This document shows, in pieces, positions 24,782 through 38,151 of a stretch of 64,000 nucleotides of DNA. Under the pieces are notes generated by a model that saw only the letters and a list, made by a program, of their open reading frames with translations, ran no database searches and was not told where the DNA came from. How positions within the stretch are numbered: the first letter of the stretch is position 1; each line of letters starts with the position of its first letter. A program made the translations under genes and the position numbers. Origin of the DNA: Montifringilla adamsi. Taxonomy: Eukaryota > Chordata > Aves > Passeriformes > Passeridae. The stretch spans positions 13,939,752-14,003,751 of the forward strand of contig JAGGNK010013558.1 of assembly GCA_017590115.1 (NCBI GenBank), read 5' to 3'.

Positions 24782-27610
24782 TGCAAATTCTGCAAAGCCT
24801 CCTCTGTAGCCAAAGCTTACACCCTGCCTGCTTTAAAACCAGAAAGAAATGGGAGAGAGCTCAAGTCCTGCTGACTCACAATTACAGGGTGCTGAGCACA
24901 GCAATTTCCCAGCCATCAGTAGGAAAGGAAGGAAGATTTACACCTGGGAAGCGTCAGGGAATTTGGAAGGGAAGAATGAAAAATAATGTGCTTCAAAGCC
25001 ATGCTGTTTGAAAGCTGTCACAGCTAGAGCAGAAGGCTGAAACAAGGCTCACATTTGGCTTTCTCCAGAGCAAATTTGTAGAGGAGGCAAGTTTTCAGGA
25101 TGGAGAGAGGCTTGGTGAGGGTGAGAGCCCTCATCCCCCCTCGCCCACTCTGTGCCAGGCAGCTGCTGTTCGTCCCTGCTGTTCCAGGCCATGCAGCTGA
25201 TTAAATATTGAAAAGGTTTCGTTGCTGTTGCTTGAAAAGCTTCTGTCTGGATGAAAATGAAGTTATGTGAGGACAAGTTTGTGCTGGTGAAATTAGTCTC
25301 TGTGTGAATACATCTGGCCATACCATACAAACCGACCCAAAATAGCTTTGTGGGTTTCAATGAAAAGGCACCATCAGGACGTGGGTTTGGGCTCCTCATT
25401 TTCAGAGCCAAGGTGTGGGAGTGCTCAGGGAGGTGGGGATTGCAGATGGGGGTCAGGCTGAGTTGTCAGAGACCTCGTGGCATTCAGAGGCTGTTGCAGG
25501 TGCTCCAAGGCAGGTTGTGATGGGAGCCAACACCTGAGGTCTGTGTGAACACACAACAGCTCCAGGATCAGCTCCCACACACCCCCAAAACCCTAAGATA
25601 GACCATGATGGTGGAAGTGCAGGCAGAGAGGTTTCTGATGAGTTATAGGATAAAGGCAGAGGCAGGAGGAGAGCTGGGATTAGAGGTAGGGGCCAAAAGT
25701 GTGAGAGATTGAGAGGGTTGATCTTTGGGCTGTGACTGCAGGGAGTGTCACAGCAGCACAGCTTGGCCTCAGACATTGTGCCACTTGATGCTGTTAGAAA
25801 AGACACATTTCAGCAGGAAAACTACCTTCATTGTCTGAGTGTCCAAAACAGGCATTCAAATCTATCCTGTGATCAAAGGAAAACTTGGGGAAATGTCTCT
25901 GATCTCATTAGTGTAAGTATAAACAGAGAAAAGATATCAACTTGATTAAAATGCTGCTGTAATCTGCAGAGATGTGGGATAATCTGTCCTGAAAGCACCA
26001 GGCCACCCAGCAGGCAGGGAGCCATCCCGCCTGGAGGAACAGGACAGGATGGGTAAAGAGCTGCTGGTCCCTCTGGGTCATGTGGAGGTTCAGACAGAGG
26101 AAGGAGAGACAGGATTTCCATCCTTCCTGCAGGGGGAATTTAGCCCTTGCACTGGACTGCATTGCTTGAATACATAATCATCACTGAGAACTGATTTCTG
26201 GTAGTTTTATCTATAAATTAAGTCAAGTTTTGTCCTAATTTTATGAAATATTTCTAGAGTTTGATCGTTGCATCCTATGGGAGAGAAGTCTAGAAAAGCC
26301 TGTGAGTAAACATGCCAGCAAAGCTTTGCTTACTCACAGCCTGAGTTGTTGAGGCCAACATTTGCTACACAAAACAAGGCATTTAGCAGCTTTTTTTTTT
26401 CCAATGATAAGGAAAAAAGATATATTTATGTTCCTTGCTCAGACCACAGTGATATGTGCACAGCAGAATCTGCGTTTTCATTATTCTTTGGACCTAATTG
26501 AAACTTGATTTCAAAAATTACATGAATCAGTTCAGTTTATGGGAGTCATTAAGCAGTTTGTAAGTGTTTTTTTAGTGTTTCATGACAGTTGTTAATTGCA
26601 TTTGATTAGAAGAACATAGTCACAGCAGGGCTGATGGATGTGTTCTCATCTGAGCAAATCTGGATTAATCTATAGCCCTAAGGTTGTGGTCCATAACCTA
26701 ATTGAAATCAAATTAAAAATCAAGACTGTTATTAAAATGGGATGTGTGCTCATAGTGCAAATTGTTTGCTATCATTTTGGCATCTTTTTCATTCTTTCAG
26801 AGCATCTAGTGTAGCTCTTCAATTTCAATTATTTTTTCATAATTATAAGAAAAGTTTTTGCACTGGGAAATATTCCAGCTGGAAGATTTCCAAAAGAAAA
26901 TATTTCTTTTGACATTTAAAAATCAAATTCTAAACGGTTTTGAATTCCTACTAGATTTAGATAAGCCGTTTGATTAAAAAAACATACAGAATTTCCATCT
27001 CCCTACAGTGCACTGGAAAATGCAGGACCTCATTGTAATTATTTAATTAACTATTGTTGAGGGGTTTTCCCCTCCTATTTGCTATGAAATAATACCATGA
27101 TTTTGGCAGGCTTACAGCATCTGAGCCCATGTGGCTCAGCAGAAATGCACGGCAAGTAAAGAAGCAAATGAAGTCTGTTACTTCTGCGCTACACAACTTT
27201 TTCCTCAAACCGGAAGGAATGCCCAGTCTGCCAACCCCCCAAGCTGGAATTAAGCCCCCCAGGTAAATAGATCAGCTCAGAACAGACCCTCCCCAGGGGT
27301 CTTGACCTCCTGTACATCTCCCTGAATGAGAGGATTTTCCCCTTGAGGGGCTTTGGGAAGGCAGCAGCTCAGGGGCTGTGGGATGGGGGCTCAGGGCACC
27401 AGCAGAGTCTGTGGCACCTGAATTATAGGAGAAAACTTTTGTGTTTTTCCAATTAATAAGTGCAGCTCTCGTTTAGTTTCTTCCTTTAATCCTTCCTTTC
27501 TATCAGTGTAAAGTGTGTGGGAGGAATGTTCTGTGGAGGGATCTCCCCTGTTTGGGAAAAGCTCTTTGGCTGCAGGAGTGGTGGTGCAGTGGAGCTCAGG
27601 GACAGACACT

Positions 27611-27668
27611 CATGGATACCCACAGGTATCCACAGGCACCCAGGGATATCCACAGACACCCAGGGAGC
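27611..27668. repeat. short minisatellite, about 20-bp period
   Basis: Two to three imperfect copies of a unit resembling GGATATCCACAGACACCCAG are seen in tandem, with variants at several positions. Confidence 0.7.
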
Positions 27669-30600
27669 TGGCAGGGGCTTCAGTGGCCTTTAACAGCAGC
27701 AAAACCAGCAGTTCCTTGCCCTGCCTTTCCAGCATGTGGGAGGTGGCAGCTGGTGGATCCCTGCCCTGTGGGGGTACTGGGGATAATGGAGCTACTTCCC
27801 TGATTAACTCTGGCAGCGGCTGCTGAGTTAATTAGTGGGCAGATATAGGATACTAGGCATTACTAATTTGTCCACAGATGCAGCTTGGAGCTGAGTGGGT
27901 TTGGGATGAATTTCATCCCTGCTGTTAGCAAAAATAATTTTCAATATCTGTTTTGAAATGTTTCAAATTCCTGTTTGAGCAGGAGATGCTTCTGCTGTTT
28001 CCGCCGTGAGACTCCATCATGAGGTTCAATCTGCATGAGATTTCAGTTCAGAATCTTCCTACACGGCTGCATTTCACATCCATCTGGCCCTGCTTGCTCA
28101 TGTCTGGACTTGTGCCTTGCCCTTGACAGGCATGGTCATTCAGGTTTCATCTTCTCACTAGGAAGGGGTAGTCTTGCTTGCTCCACGTGAGGGAGATCCA
28201 GTTGAACACGAGAGGCTCCTGAGAAGTGCCTAGAAATAATTCATTTACTGTGGCTGCAGAAGCAGTGGCTTGTACTGACCAGTCATGTGTGGTTAAAACA
28301 CATAAAGGCAGAGATCTCCCAGGATCCAGCTGATACAGAAAGGACAGGCAGGACCCTCAGTCAAAGCCTTTAGTAATTTCACAGGTTTGCATTAACTCAG
28401 GGCATCCCAGTGAGAATTCCTGTCCTTGCAGCTGGAAGAGAGCTGTAACCAAATGTTCATTACAACAGTGGCCATGGCATGATCTGTGCATCAGCAGCTC
28501 CATTTCCTGCTGGTTCCAGGTAGGCAGATGTTTTCTTTGGGAGTGTTCTGGAGACTGTAAGTGGTTTGGATTGGGATATTGTGCCTGTGCTGCATCTTCT
28601 TTCATCAGAGTCTTCTTCTATAGGACATCAGAGATAGAATCTTCTGAGTGGATGATGGAAAACAGGTGGAGTAAAAAAGGAGGAAGGTTGAAAATGGTGT
28701 TACCTGTTAGTTACTACTAACAGTTGCTCATCGCAGAGGAGGGGTTTTTCTTTTTTCCTCAGTGATTGCTGAGTCAAATCACACTTTACCAAACAAGCTT
28801 GTTTTGAACACTTATGCAGAGCATTTCTTGCTTTCAGATGGAGTCAATTACTGTGCATGTATTTACCCAGCCCAAGGAGCCTGCCAGGCTCCCATCTATA
28901 TTTCATCAGCCTCAGCCCTCCCCGAGGCTTGCAGCACTCTGCTCTGCCTGCAGTGAAGGGCTCCTCCACTGCAAAAGCAACAATGACTCAAGAGAAACAC
29001 ACAGACAGATAAAGTTCCCTGGATTTAACAACTCCTGGCAGCCTTGGCCTTATCCCCTTAATGCTGGGTGGCATTTGGATGCTCTTTTCAGCAGCCAGGT
29101 ACCGCCTGATATTTAATCTACCTGCCACTGGGCTGATGTAGAGAACAAGCTGCTCCTCACACCCTGTGCAAGTTGGAAGCCAACAGCAGCACTGACCCCC
29201 TCCTGCCACGCTGTGGTGTCTTTTCCATCTTTAATTCATAGAAGGGTTAAAGACAAAGGTTTTTTAAAACTTCTGGCTCAGAGGTACAGCCAGAGCAGGC
29301 TCACACTTACAGGTTACTAACAGTAATTTGATTTTCAGCAGCCCTGCTGATGAGGTTTCTGTCTATCCCCTCAAGATGCTGTCCTTCAGCCCCAGAAATG
29401 TTGCTGTCAGGAAGCTTTGTCTAAACTTCAGCATCAGTTTGAATTTCAGGCTTTCACATCCACTGCAAATGTCCCAGCAGAGCTGGGTCCAGCTGGAGAG
29501 TCCCTTTGTCCTGCCCAGTGAAGCCAGCAGGTTCATGGAAAAGAGAAACTCCCCATCTCTCTTTGAGGAACATGTTCCTTCCCTCTGGTCAAAGAATGTT
29601 CATCCAAAAATTTTATTCTCAAAAGAAAAGGGATCTGTTCTGGACAAATTAGAAATGTTTGAGAAGGAAATGTTTGCCTTTGCCCATTTACACTGAAAAT
29701 TACTAAAGCCACTACAGAACTCTGAATCAGGGGAAACCAGCCAAATTTTCAAGAAAAAAATATTACTTTTGTAAAGAAAAATCATTATTAGCACCTCTTT
29801 TTCACAGAAAACCAGTCTAGTTTTTGATGCTTTTTCCTACTTTGTCAGCCTGATGAAACAAACAAACAAGGACTAGAAAATAAATTGATTTTTTTTAACC
29901 TTCAAAGTTATTCCCCCGATTTCTAATAGATTTCCCAATTTCTGGGCTCTTAGTCAGAATCATGTGGAAGAAACAATCTCTGTTCCCTTCAGCAGGGCTG
30001 TATTTTTAGAAGGGATGCAGAAAAGAGAGGTAAGGTGTTTTTTCTTCAAGCAAGATATGGGCTTTCCAATAATGATCCCATTTTATTATAATTTTGATTT
30101 TACTTTAGGATTTAAATACAGTGGGTCTTGATGGTATTTGGGCCCATCTGTGCCCATGTGTGATTTCTTTACATTGCTTTTATCGTGGAAAGAATAAATG
30201 ACACATTAGAGTTAAATCTTCAGTCACTGATAGTGCAGTTCACTTTTCCTGCAGTTGGGAATCAAGCCAAAGGAATAATTGCATGTATCTACGCAATGCA
30301 TATCTCTGAAATCTCCAGCTCACATTGCTCTGGGATCCCAACACAGGTGATTTTATTGCAGTTAATACCTGCTGTAATTAGGAACCTAATTAAATATCCT
30401 CTGATCTTACCCATCTCAGAGTCAAACAGCTCAGGGGGCTGATTCAGATTCTCCAACTCTCTCTTCACATGGTCTCCTACAGCAAAGCACAGGTGATTTT
30501 TAGCACTCTTTGAATACAGACAATGCTCAGGGGCAAGGACACCAGCAGCACGAGCCAATGTCACTTGTAAGTTCCTAAAAAGTATAAGGAATGTGCAAAA

Positions 30601-33479
30601 AAAAAAAAATTCCACAGAATGACTGAGCTAGAAAGGAGCAGGGAGGGCAGGAAAGCTGGAAACCATGGCCACGTTTGAGCAGAGAAAGTCAGCAGTGCTC
30701 AGCCATCTGTGGCAGCACAGTGGGTGATTTTTCAGGTTAGAGTGGAAACCAGCCTGAGAAGGAGCTGCTCTGTGCCTGGGGGCTGTGCTGGGGTGCTGTG
30801 CAGAAGGATCAGCAGCTTTGCCTTCTCTTGGCAGCCAGGGTTACTCTACCAGAAGAAATCAGCCCTGTCCCTGAGCCAGGGGAGCTCTGTGCATGATGTC
30901 ATGCTGCAGGGGAACCCCTTGCTGCAGAGACCACAGTCAGTGCTTCCCTCCTGCAAAGTGCCACGAGTGGGAGAAGCAGAGAGGAAAGTCAGGCAAAACT
31001 TCCCTGCCTGTACCAGGGGAGATCAGCCTGGCTTTAATCTGGCTGGGACAGATGGGTGCCCTAAATGAGCAGAGCAGAGGTGGCTGTTGGTTTGTAGGAA
31101 CAGCACTGAGGCAGCCTTGGGGCTGTACAGGGAAATACTGGGGATGAACCTGGGCTCACAAAGCTCTGCTATGTTTGCAATCCACTGCAGTGAGTGGCAC
31201 CACTGTGCTGTCACCCAGCTCTGACCACACAGTTTGCAACATTCAGGGACAGCAGCAGGTTGGGAACCCTCAGGAAGAGATACATTTTCTTTGTTTTCAG
31301 CAAGGGAGGAGAGTAATTTCAAAACAATTAGGGGGGTTATTTCCCAGAGAAAATCCTGCCCATCTCACAGTAAATTTTCAGGGTACGTTGCTTGCAGACA
31401 GCAAACCTCTGCAATCCTCTCATCTCTGCATCAAACTCTGGTACCCCAAATTCACACTTTACAAATTCAGTGCAGCTGCTGTTGAACAGAGACCTCCTGC
31501 AGAATCTTGGAAGGAGAGCCTAGATGAGGACAGCTGGACAGGGGACATTTAGGAAGCAGGTAAAGCTGTCACCTACATGCTGTAGAAGATGGACAGATCT
31601 TACAGACACCAAATTTTATGAGATAAGGTCTTACTCAAAATTTTTTAAAAACCACGAGGGACCAAATGCCTCACCTGGCAGTCTGTCAGCCATTCCCTGG
31701 CTCCCTGACAGGGAAGTGTGAGGTTACATTTTGATAAATAACTTCTGATCATCACCTCCTTGCCACTTTCTTCACCTGGTATATCCTATCCTTTTCTCCC
31801 TGAAGAGGCACTAACATTATCTGCCTTGAAGTATTTGTTATCTCTTTGAAGTTTGCCAGCTAATCCCCCCAGGCTTGTCATCTGGAGGACACCTGCTCTC
31901 ACACTCCACTTCTTCCTGCCTTCTCCCATATATCATCCAGGATTGCTGCTTCTAGCCAAAGCCTTGAATTTATTTTGTCTTTCCTGCAGGTGTGATAGAC
32001 TGTAATTCTCTGTTCCCTGTGGGGAGCAGAAGCCATTTGCTGAGATATCACTTTATCTTCTGGTGTCATTTCTGTGTCAATAGTCCCAGAGTAGCAGGTG
32101 AAGGGGAAAACATTCCAGAGCCTTCCTGTTACTGCTACCCAGGACTGACAGCCCAGGGGAATATCTAGATTGGGATGCCCTCTCTGACAGTTGGCACCAG
32201 CAAATATGGGCAAGAAAATTTCTTGGTGGATACTTACAGATCAGCCTAGATCAGAGTGAAGTCCTCTTCATGTTTGCCTCATGTCTTGAAGATCTTATTT
32301 CTCCCAGTAGAAAAAAAAAATATTGTAGAAAAAGAAATTCAGATGAAACTGACCTTCTTTCCTTCAAATGCATCCTATCCCTGCTTTTTAATGTTTCCAA
32401 GACCTTGTCTTTTATTCCCAGGAGCCCCACAGGTTAGTGTGCAAATAGGAATTTCCTTGTGCAAGATTTTAACCTCTTGCCTTTCAAATTTCTTTAATGT
32501 CCCTGTCTCCTATTATGAGACTGCAAGTCCATCTCATTTACATTCTGAGGACAAAGAGACTGATTTTTTTTTTTTCTTCCCCATTGCAAGAGACATTTTC
32601 CCTGTCCCAAAATATGCTTGGAAACGGAGCCCACCCAGAGGGTAAGGAAGGCAGACACTGCATGGAGGCCCCTTAGAAGCTGCTGCCTTGTTGTGTTTTC
32701 CCTTCCAGCTGACACAGGTCTTGGGTGTGTGCTAATCTGGCAGCCACTTGGCCACCAGACCCATATCCAGTGGGTGACTTCTCTCAGTCCTGACAAGGAG
32801 CCTTGCAGGAGTGACTTGGGGCTGAAGGGAGCAGTGAAACCAGAGCTCTGTGCTGGACCTCTGCAGCCTGGTGGGGAGGAACAGCATCAGCAGCAAGTGT
32901 GACAACACATTTCAGCCTGCAGCACCTGCAGGGGCTGCCAAATTCAGGAGCACCTGCAAAATCTGTGAGGCCTGGGAAAGCAGGGGCAGGAGGAAAGCCC
33001 ATGCCCTCTGATCCCACACATCTGCCCATCTGGAGGAACACTGCTGGGGAGGGTTGGCATGGGGGGCACTTGGAGCCCAAATCCTGGCAGCCGGTCCCTG
33101 ACGTGCTTTTCAAGAGCAGCTCTTTGAGGCCTGTTGTGCCTGGCTCTGCAGCACACAGAGCACGGCCAGCTCTCCTGGAGCTCTGGACTATGAAAATGAC
33201 TGTCAAAAGGACAGGCAGCAAACCAGCCCTGAGAAGCTTGGCAAGGTTTGGTCTCAGGGTGTCAGGATGTGGACTGGAAGCTGGGTAATGACACAGTGTC
33301 AGATGAAATGCTCAGATGGGGCCAAATGCAGCTGCCCACCTCAGTCCCTCAGTTCTCCTGCTGACACGAAGAGCTGTGCTGAGGTGTGGAGAGGGCTGAG
33401 GGAAAGGCTGCCTGGACACCAAACAGGATTTTGCAAGCAGGCTCAACATGGGCAAGTGGAGACCAGCCAATATGTACAT

Positions 33480-33485
33480 GAGGCC
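33480..33485. repeat. target-site duplication, left copy
   Basis: GAGGCC lies immediately before the LTR 5' TG. The identical hexamer follows the LTR 3' CA at 33835-33840. Confidence 0.85.
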
Positions 33486-33834
33486 TGTTACTATGATATT
33501 TTCTGAAAAATTCTTTCGCTAGGTTGTCTTTTCTTGGGAAGCTGGGAAGCTTCAGCTCCTCCCTGTTTTGCTGCTTTGGAATGTGATATGGAGATTGTTT
33601 ATCCAGAATGTGAATTGTTTTGATTTAATGACCAATCATGGTCCAGCTGTGTCAAAGCACTGAGCAGTCATAGGTTTTTATTATTCATTATTTTCTAGCC
33701 TTCTCATGTATCCTTTTCTCTATTTCTATAGTATAGTTTTAGTATATCATATTATAATAAATCAGCCTTCTGAGAACTTGAAGTCAGATTCTTATGTCTT
33801 CCCTCATCCTGGGACCCTCACAAACACCAAAACA
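33486..33834 (+). mobile_element. solo LTR of an endogenous retrovirus (349 bp)
   Basis: The element starts with TGTTACTATG and ends with CCAAAACA, so it has the canonical TG...CA termini. It is flanked by a perfect 6-bp direct repeat GAGGCC (33480-33485 and 33835-33840). It carries a CCAAT motif (33632-33636), AT-rich sequence, and an AATAAA polyadenylation signal (33756-33761) about 80 bp before its 3' end, which sets the + orientation. No internal retroviral genes, primer-binding site or second LTR are present, so it is a solo LTR left by recombination. The blocks after AATAAA resemble LTRs I recall from passerine genomes. A 6-bp duplication is typical of class II (ERVK-like) elements, but that class is inferred. 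Confidence 0.88.
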
Positions 33835-33840
33835 GAGGCC
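33835..33840. repeat. target-site duplication, right copy
   Basis: GAGGCC directly after the LTR CA terminus is identical to 33480-33485. Confidence 0.85.
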
Positions 33841-35045
33841 CATCCCAGACTCCCAGCAGGAAGGAAGATGATGATGATCCTTGCTGCTTAAATTTTGCTG
33901 AAAGCCATATTCTTCCCTAAACTGGCTTCCAGGGATTCCACAGCTGGCATTTCTGCTGTACAGCTCCTTGAGCTGGGTCAAAGAGTCTGGGTTTTGGGAG
34001 CAGGTAGAGGGATGCCCCTCACTTCAGTATGTGCAGGAAGGAGCACACTTGGACCAGGGACAGTGGGGACACGTCAAAAAATACCTGCCCCCACTTCTGA
34101 AAGCCAGAGTGTCTCTTTTGCATGGGATGCTCGAGCTTCAGGATCTCTCTCAGTTGCCTTCTCATTTTTAGGGAGTCTGATGACTCTTAGAGTCCTTACG
34201 TGTCTTCTCTCGCTAGAGCTGAAATGAGAGGAACTGAAGGAGAGCTATGAAACATGCTGCAAATATTCTGGATTCTGATCAGAAACAGCACATTGAGGGT
34301 CATTCACAGGAGACTGTCCTTGTGAGCATAATTTCAACATCACAGTGGTCTTGGCAAGGACAATCTGAAGTCCAGAAGGGTGAACTTTTGAGCTTTCACC
34401 AGTGGCTACAAGATTCTTTTTGTAGTTATGCCTGATTTCCCTACACAATCTCTGACAGGTAGAGAAAACAAGTTATTACAGCTATTTTGCAGACAAAGAA
34501 CTAAACCTAAGGGTAACTAAATGCCTTGCCTTAGAGAAGGCATTAGAGAAAACTGAACAGAGTTCTTGATGTTGCCCAAGACACTAAGCCATCTCTCCTC
34601 TAACCAAACCTGAGTCCTAACAAGTATCTGCACAGGCATATATTTTTCAATATGTTTTTTACTCTTTTCATATTTTATAGAGAAATTCCAGGTAGAACAT
34701 AAGCAGAAGTTGCCTGAATTCAACTCTCCTGGCATAAATTCCCCTGCTGGCAGTCTGATTTTAACTCCCATCTGTACTGTCGCGCCCCTACCCACAGGCA
34801 TGAGTCACACTGAGCAATAAATAACAGCTAAATCCTTCCTCTGCCTCGACAGGTGATGCTGAGGATTTTCTCTCTGCATACACACGGGGTGTAGTGCTAC
34901 AGCCTGATGATGTATTGTGGTTATTAATTTGGGGAGATGAAGCTTTTTCATCATTAATGTCCAACCTGAATGCAGGAATTTATTTGTGTGTTTGGGAAGC
35001 ACGTGCAGAGCCTTCTCACTGCTATGAAGTGCTGAGCCTAACAGG

Positions 35046-35080
35046 TTTTTTTTTTTTTTGTTTTGTTTGTTTGTTTGTTT
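35046..35080. repeat. poly(T)/(TTTG)n simple sequence
   Basis: T14 is followed by GTTTT and repeated TTTG units. The Phe-rich open frame across it is a by-product. Confidence 0.85.
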
Positions 35081-37945
35081 TTCTTCTTTTTTACTTTTTT
35101 TCTGAGACTGATAGTGCTATGCCTTTTTCTCTTCCTACCTTTCTGGGCTTCACCATCCCCTGCCTTGTCCTGCCTCCTTTCCTAAATCTCATGCTCTGCT
35201 GTTGCTTTCTCTCATTCTTTGGCTCCTGCAGTATCTTCTTGTTTCAATTTTTTCCTCCTTTCCTTCTCTATTGCACAGAGGCACAAACATCATTTCAGAA
35301 GGCTGTGAGACAGCAAATGTCCCATGGCACAGCTGAAAGCCACAGGACTTTGGGTTGTCAGAATATTGGCCAAGCTTCAGGCTCTGTGTAAATGAGCTCC
35401 TCTTGCAAAGACCTATCCCTAAAGGCTCCTGCAGGAACAAAAAAGGAATGAGGGAGGCTTAGGAAAAACCACTGCCAGGCAATCCAACTTTCCAAAATGT
35501 TAAGGGGCCCATTGCACATGCTCAAATTATCAATTCTCCTCTTCTGTAGGTGCAAAAATACTGCTGGGCGCTCTTTTGAGTCAAAATGCTTCATGAGTAT
35601 AAAAGCGTAAGTATAAAGGTGGAGTTGCTATGTGTAAGGTTGCTAGTAAATCAATGCCAACATATTTCAGGCCCTATGGCAATTTTTTATGACTTTCGTC
35701 AATATGCTGGTTGCAAAAGCAGGTTCTTCAAAGATCTGAGATCCTGAGATATTCAAGGTACAGCTCAGACAGGGTTTGCAAATTGCCTCCTTACAGAAGA
35801 AGACATCACTCTGTGGGTATGTTTTGTTTGTGCTGCAGTGATACATGTGGGGCACATAGTGAATTTGATAGCTAGATAATGGAATCTGTTGAATGATCAT
35901 GGCTGCTACAAGGTTCAAGTCTCCTCAGTAGTGTCTCATATCAAAAAGAAAAAAAAAAAAGGTTAAACTAATCAAAATGCCATGAACATGACTGGAGCAA
36001 AAGGCAATGCTCCAGTATTTTCCCTGCCACTTAACCTTGAAAGGAGTCTCTTTAAATTTGCTTCTGCTTGCACTTGTGTTTCTCCACAGGCAAGGTGCAT
36101 AATGAACAGTACATTTGCAATTTTGAAAACCCTTGAGGCCACAATACAATTGTTTTGGAGGTCTTATGCAGAAAAGAAAGAGGCTGGATTTGTTTTGAGA
36201 ACCACCCTTTTTATCTGATCTCATAATAACTGAGCCCTTTTAGCCTTGATCATTGGGCAGCCCCGAAGGGAAACGCAGGGATCAAGCCCATTAAAGGGCA
36301 TGATGGAAGCATAAGGTTGGCTGTGTCTGTGACAGGCTACAGGGGATTTCTGGCAACAGGAGATAATTCTGGCATGGCCACTGCATCTGTACACTTCACT
36401 GGGGCTGGTGAGCAGCTGTCTGAGAGAGTGATGCCTGAGCATCCTGGGCTGGGAAAGAGTTGTTCCTGATGGCAGGAGTGCCTTCCAGCCTGTGGAAATG
36501 TCTCTGCTAGAGCTCTTTCTCAGCACACTCCAATACCACAGAAAACAGGAGATAACAACCCTGCAAAGGCTGCTGTGAACTGCAGTAAATTATTTTGTCT
36601 CCTGGAGTGGGGAGGCTGGTTGGTCCCCCAGCAATGGGAAGGTGATCATGGGCAATAACTAATGGGTTTTTATCAGAACCTGAAACACCAAAGTCACCTC
36701 CCATCTGAGATTGGGGATGATGAGGCACCCTGGCCTCAGCAGTGTGGGAGCACTGGGCAAAGGGTCATTTTGTGGCACCACACTCTGGAGATCTGCATGG
36801 ATCCAAAGGAAAGGGGGAGCAAGGCAGAAAGGAGTAAAGGACAAGAGCATGGAGTGCTGGGGGCAAACAGACACAGCAGACCTCTAGGCTGCTCTGTTAG
36901 GCAGAGGCAAGAAAAAGAAGGAAAGGGGTATTTAATAAGGATACTTGCTCAAATAAAATGCCTCCTGAAAGAAAGCAGTACTTAGAAATCACTCAGGGTT
37001 TTTCTGCTTTCATGGCTCTGTAGCAAATCTATTCATCACAGCCATGTATTAATGAATTAGTTAATTAAGCAGCTCATTATTTAATAACTCAGGTTGCAAG
37101 TGTGATGAAATAAAAATCCCCTTTGTAGCCAGAGGCACATCTTTGCCAATAAGCTAAGCAGTTTATAGTTAATCAGGGATGTTTGCTGTCTGACACAGGC
37201 AGAATCTGCTGAATTGCAAGCAGTTTCCTTCCAAGGTTATTGCTTACAGTCCTCTCTGGGAGCTTGTCAGGGCCTCCAAGCCCAGTCAGGTTAAACCTAA
37301 TAAGCTGTCCAAGGGCAAACACACGTAGAAATGCTCAAATTCATGCAAGAGCACCAGGGCACTGTTGTTTCTGAATAAACATCCAATTTTCTATTGGTTT
37401 ACACTGCCAGGTGCAATGCTGATAGAGAGGCTGGTTTATTAATAAGCAGTAAACTCTCAAAGATTCTAGCTCATTATGATATTTAAAAAGACAAGGAAAT
37501 GGAAACATGTGCTGTTTGTTTGACTTTGACATGGCTCCCCCAGGTGATTTTGGGAAAGCTCCTTTATTTGCATCTACTTTGGGACACCTCTGAGTATTAC
37601 TCGGTGTCCAGGTTGGGGTTTGTGCCTCAGCTCCACATGAAGGAAAATGTTTGTGGGGCAGCAAAACTCACCTTTGTCTTGGTCATCATTTGGAGGATAG
37701 TTGGGTTTGAAGATGGGAATAAATCCTTGCCCTGCTTGTCCACAGGGTCCCTGGAATATGGGGGACAGCACACAGCATTTCAATTTCCATGCTCAGACAC
37801 TGTTTTAGTCTCTCTCTGCCTCAAGTCATGATGTGCAAAACAAACCTGAGAATTTTTCCCAGCCTTTGATGGGACTTGGGAGCACTGTAGGCTGCTTAGG
37901 TGCTGTGGTAAAGGGAGAGGAGGAGAAGAGGAAATAGATATCTAG

Positions 37946-38151
37946 AAGAAGTTTAGAGACCGTGAGTAATTGCTCAGCTAAAAATTTGTTAAACTCAATA
38001 AGATGTCCAAATTCCACCTGAGGCATATGCATTTCTAAGTTTTCTTTGGGCAAGAAGTTTAGAGACCGTAATTGCTCAGCTAAAAATTGTTAAACTCAAT
38101 AAGATGTCCAAATTCCACCTGAGGCATATGCATTTCTAAGTTTTCTTTGGG
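37946..38151. repeat. recent tandem duplication, 105- and 100-bp copies
   Basis: Copy 1 (37946-38050) and copy 2 (38052-38151) both begin AAGAAGTTTAGAGACCGT and end TTTTCTTTGGG, with a single C between them. By eye they differ only by a 4-nt indel (GAGT present in copy 1) and one T in an AATTTG/AATTG run. I see no substitutions across about 100 aligned bases. The 4-nt block makes a donor-like GTGAGT in copy 1 that copy 2 lacks. The near identity means a recent event or an assembly artefact. Confidence 0.96.

Noticed and set aside
30613..30665. CACAGAATGACTGAG-like start after an A run, reminiscent of a CR1 3' end
   Set aside because: Similarity ends after about 20 bases and the following sequence does not match the CR1 consensus as I know it.
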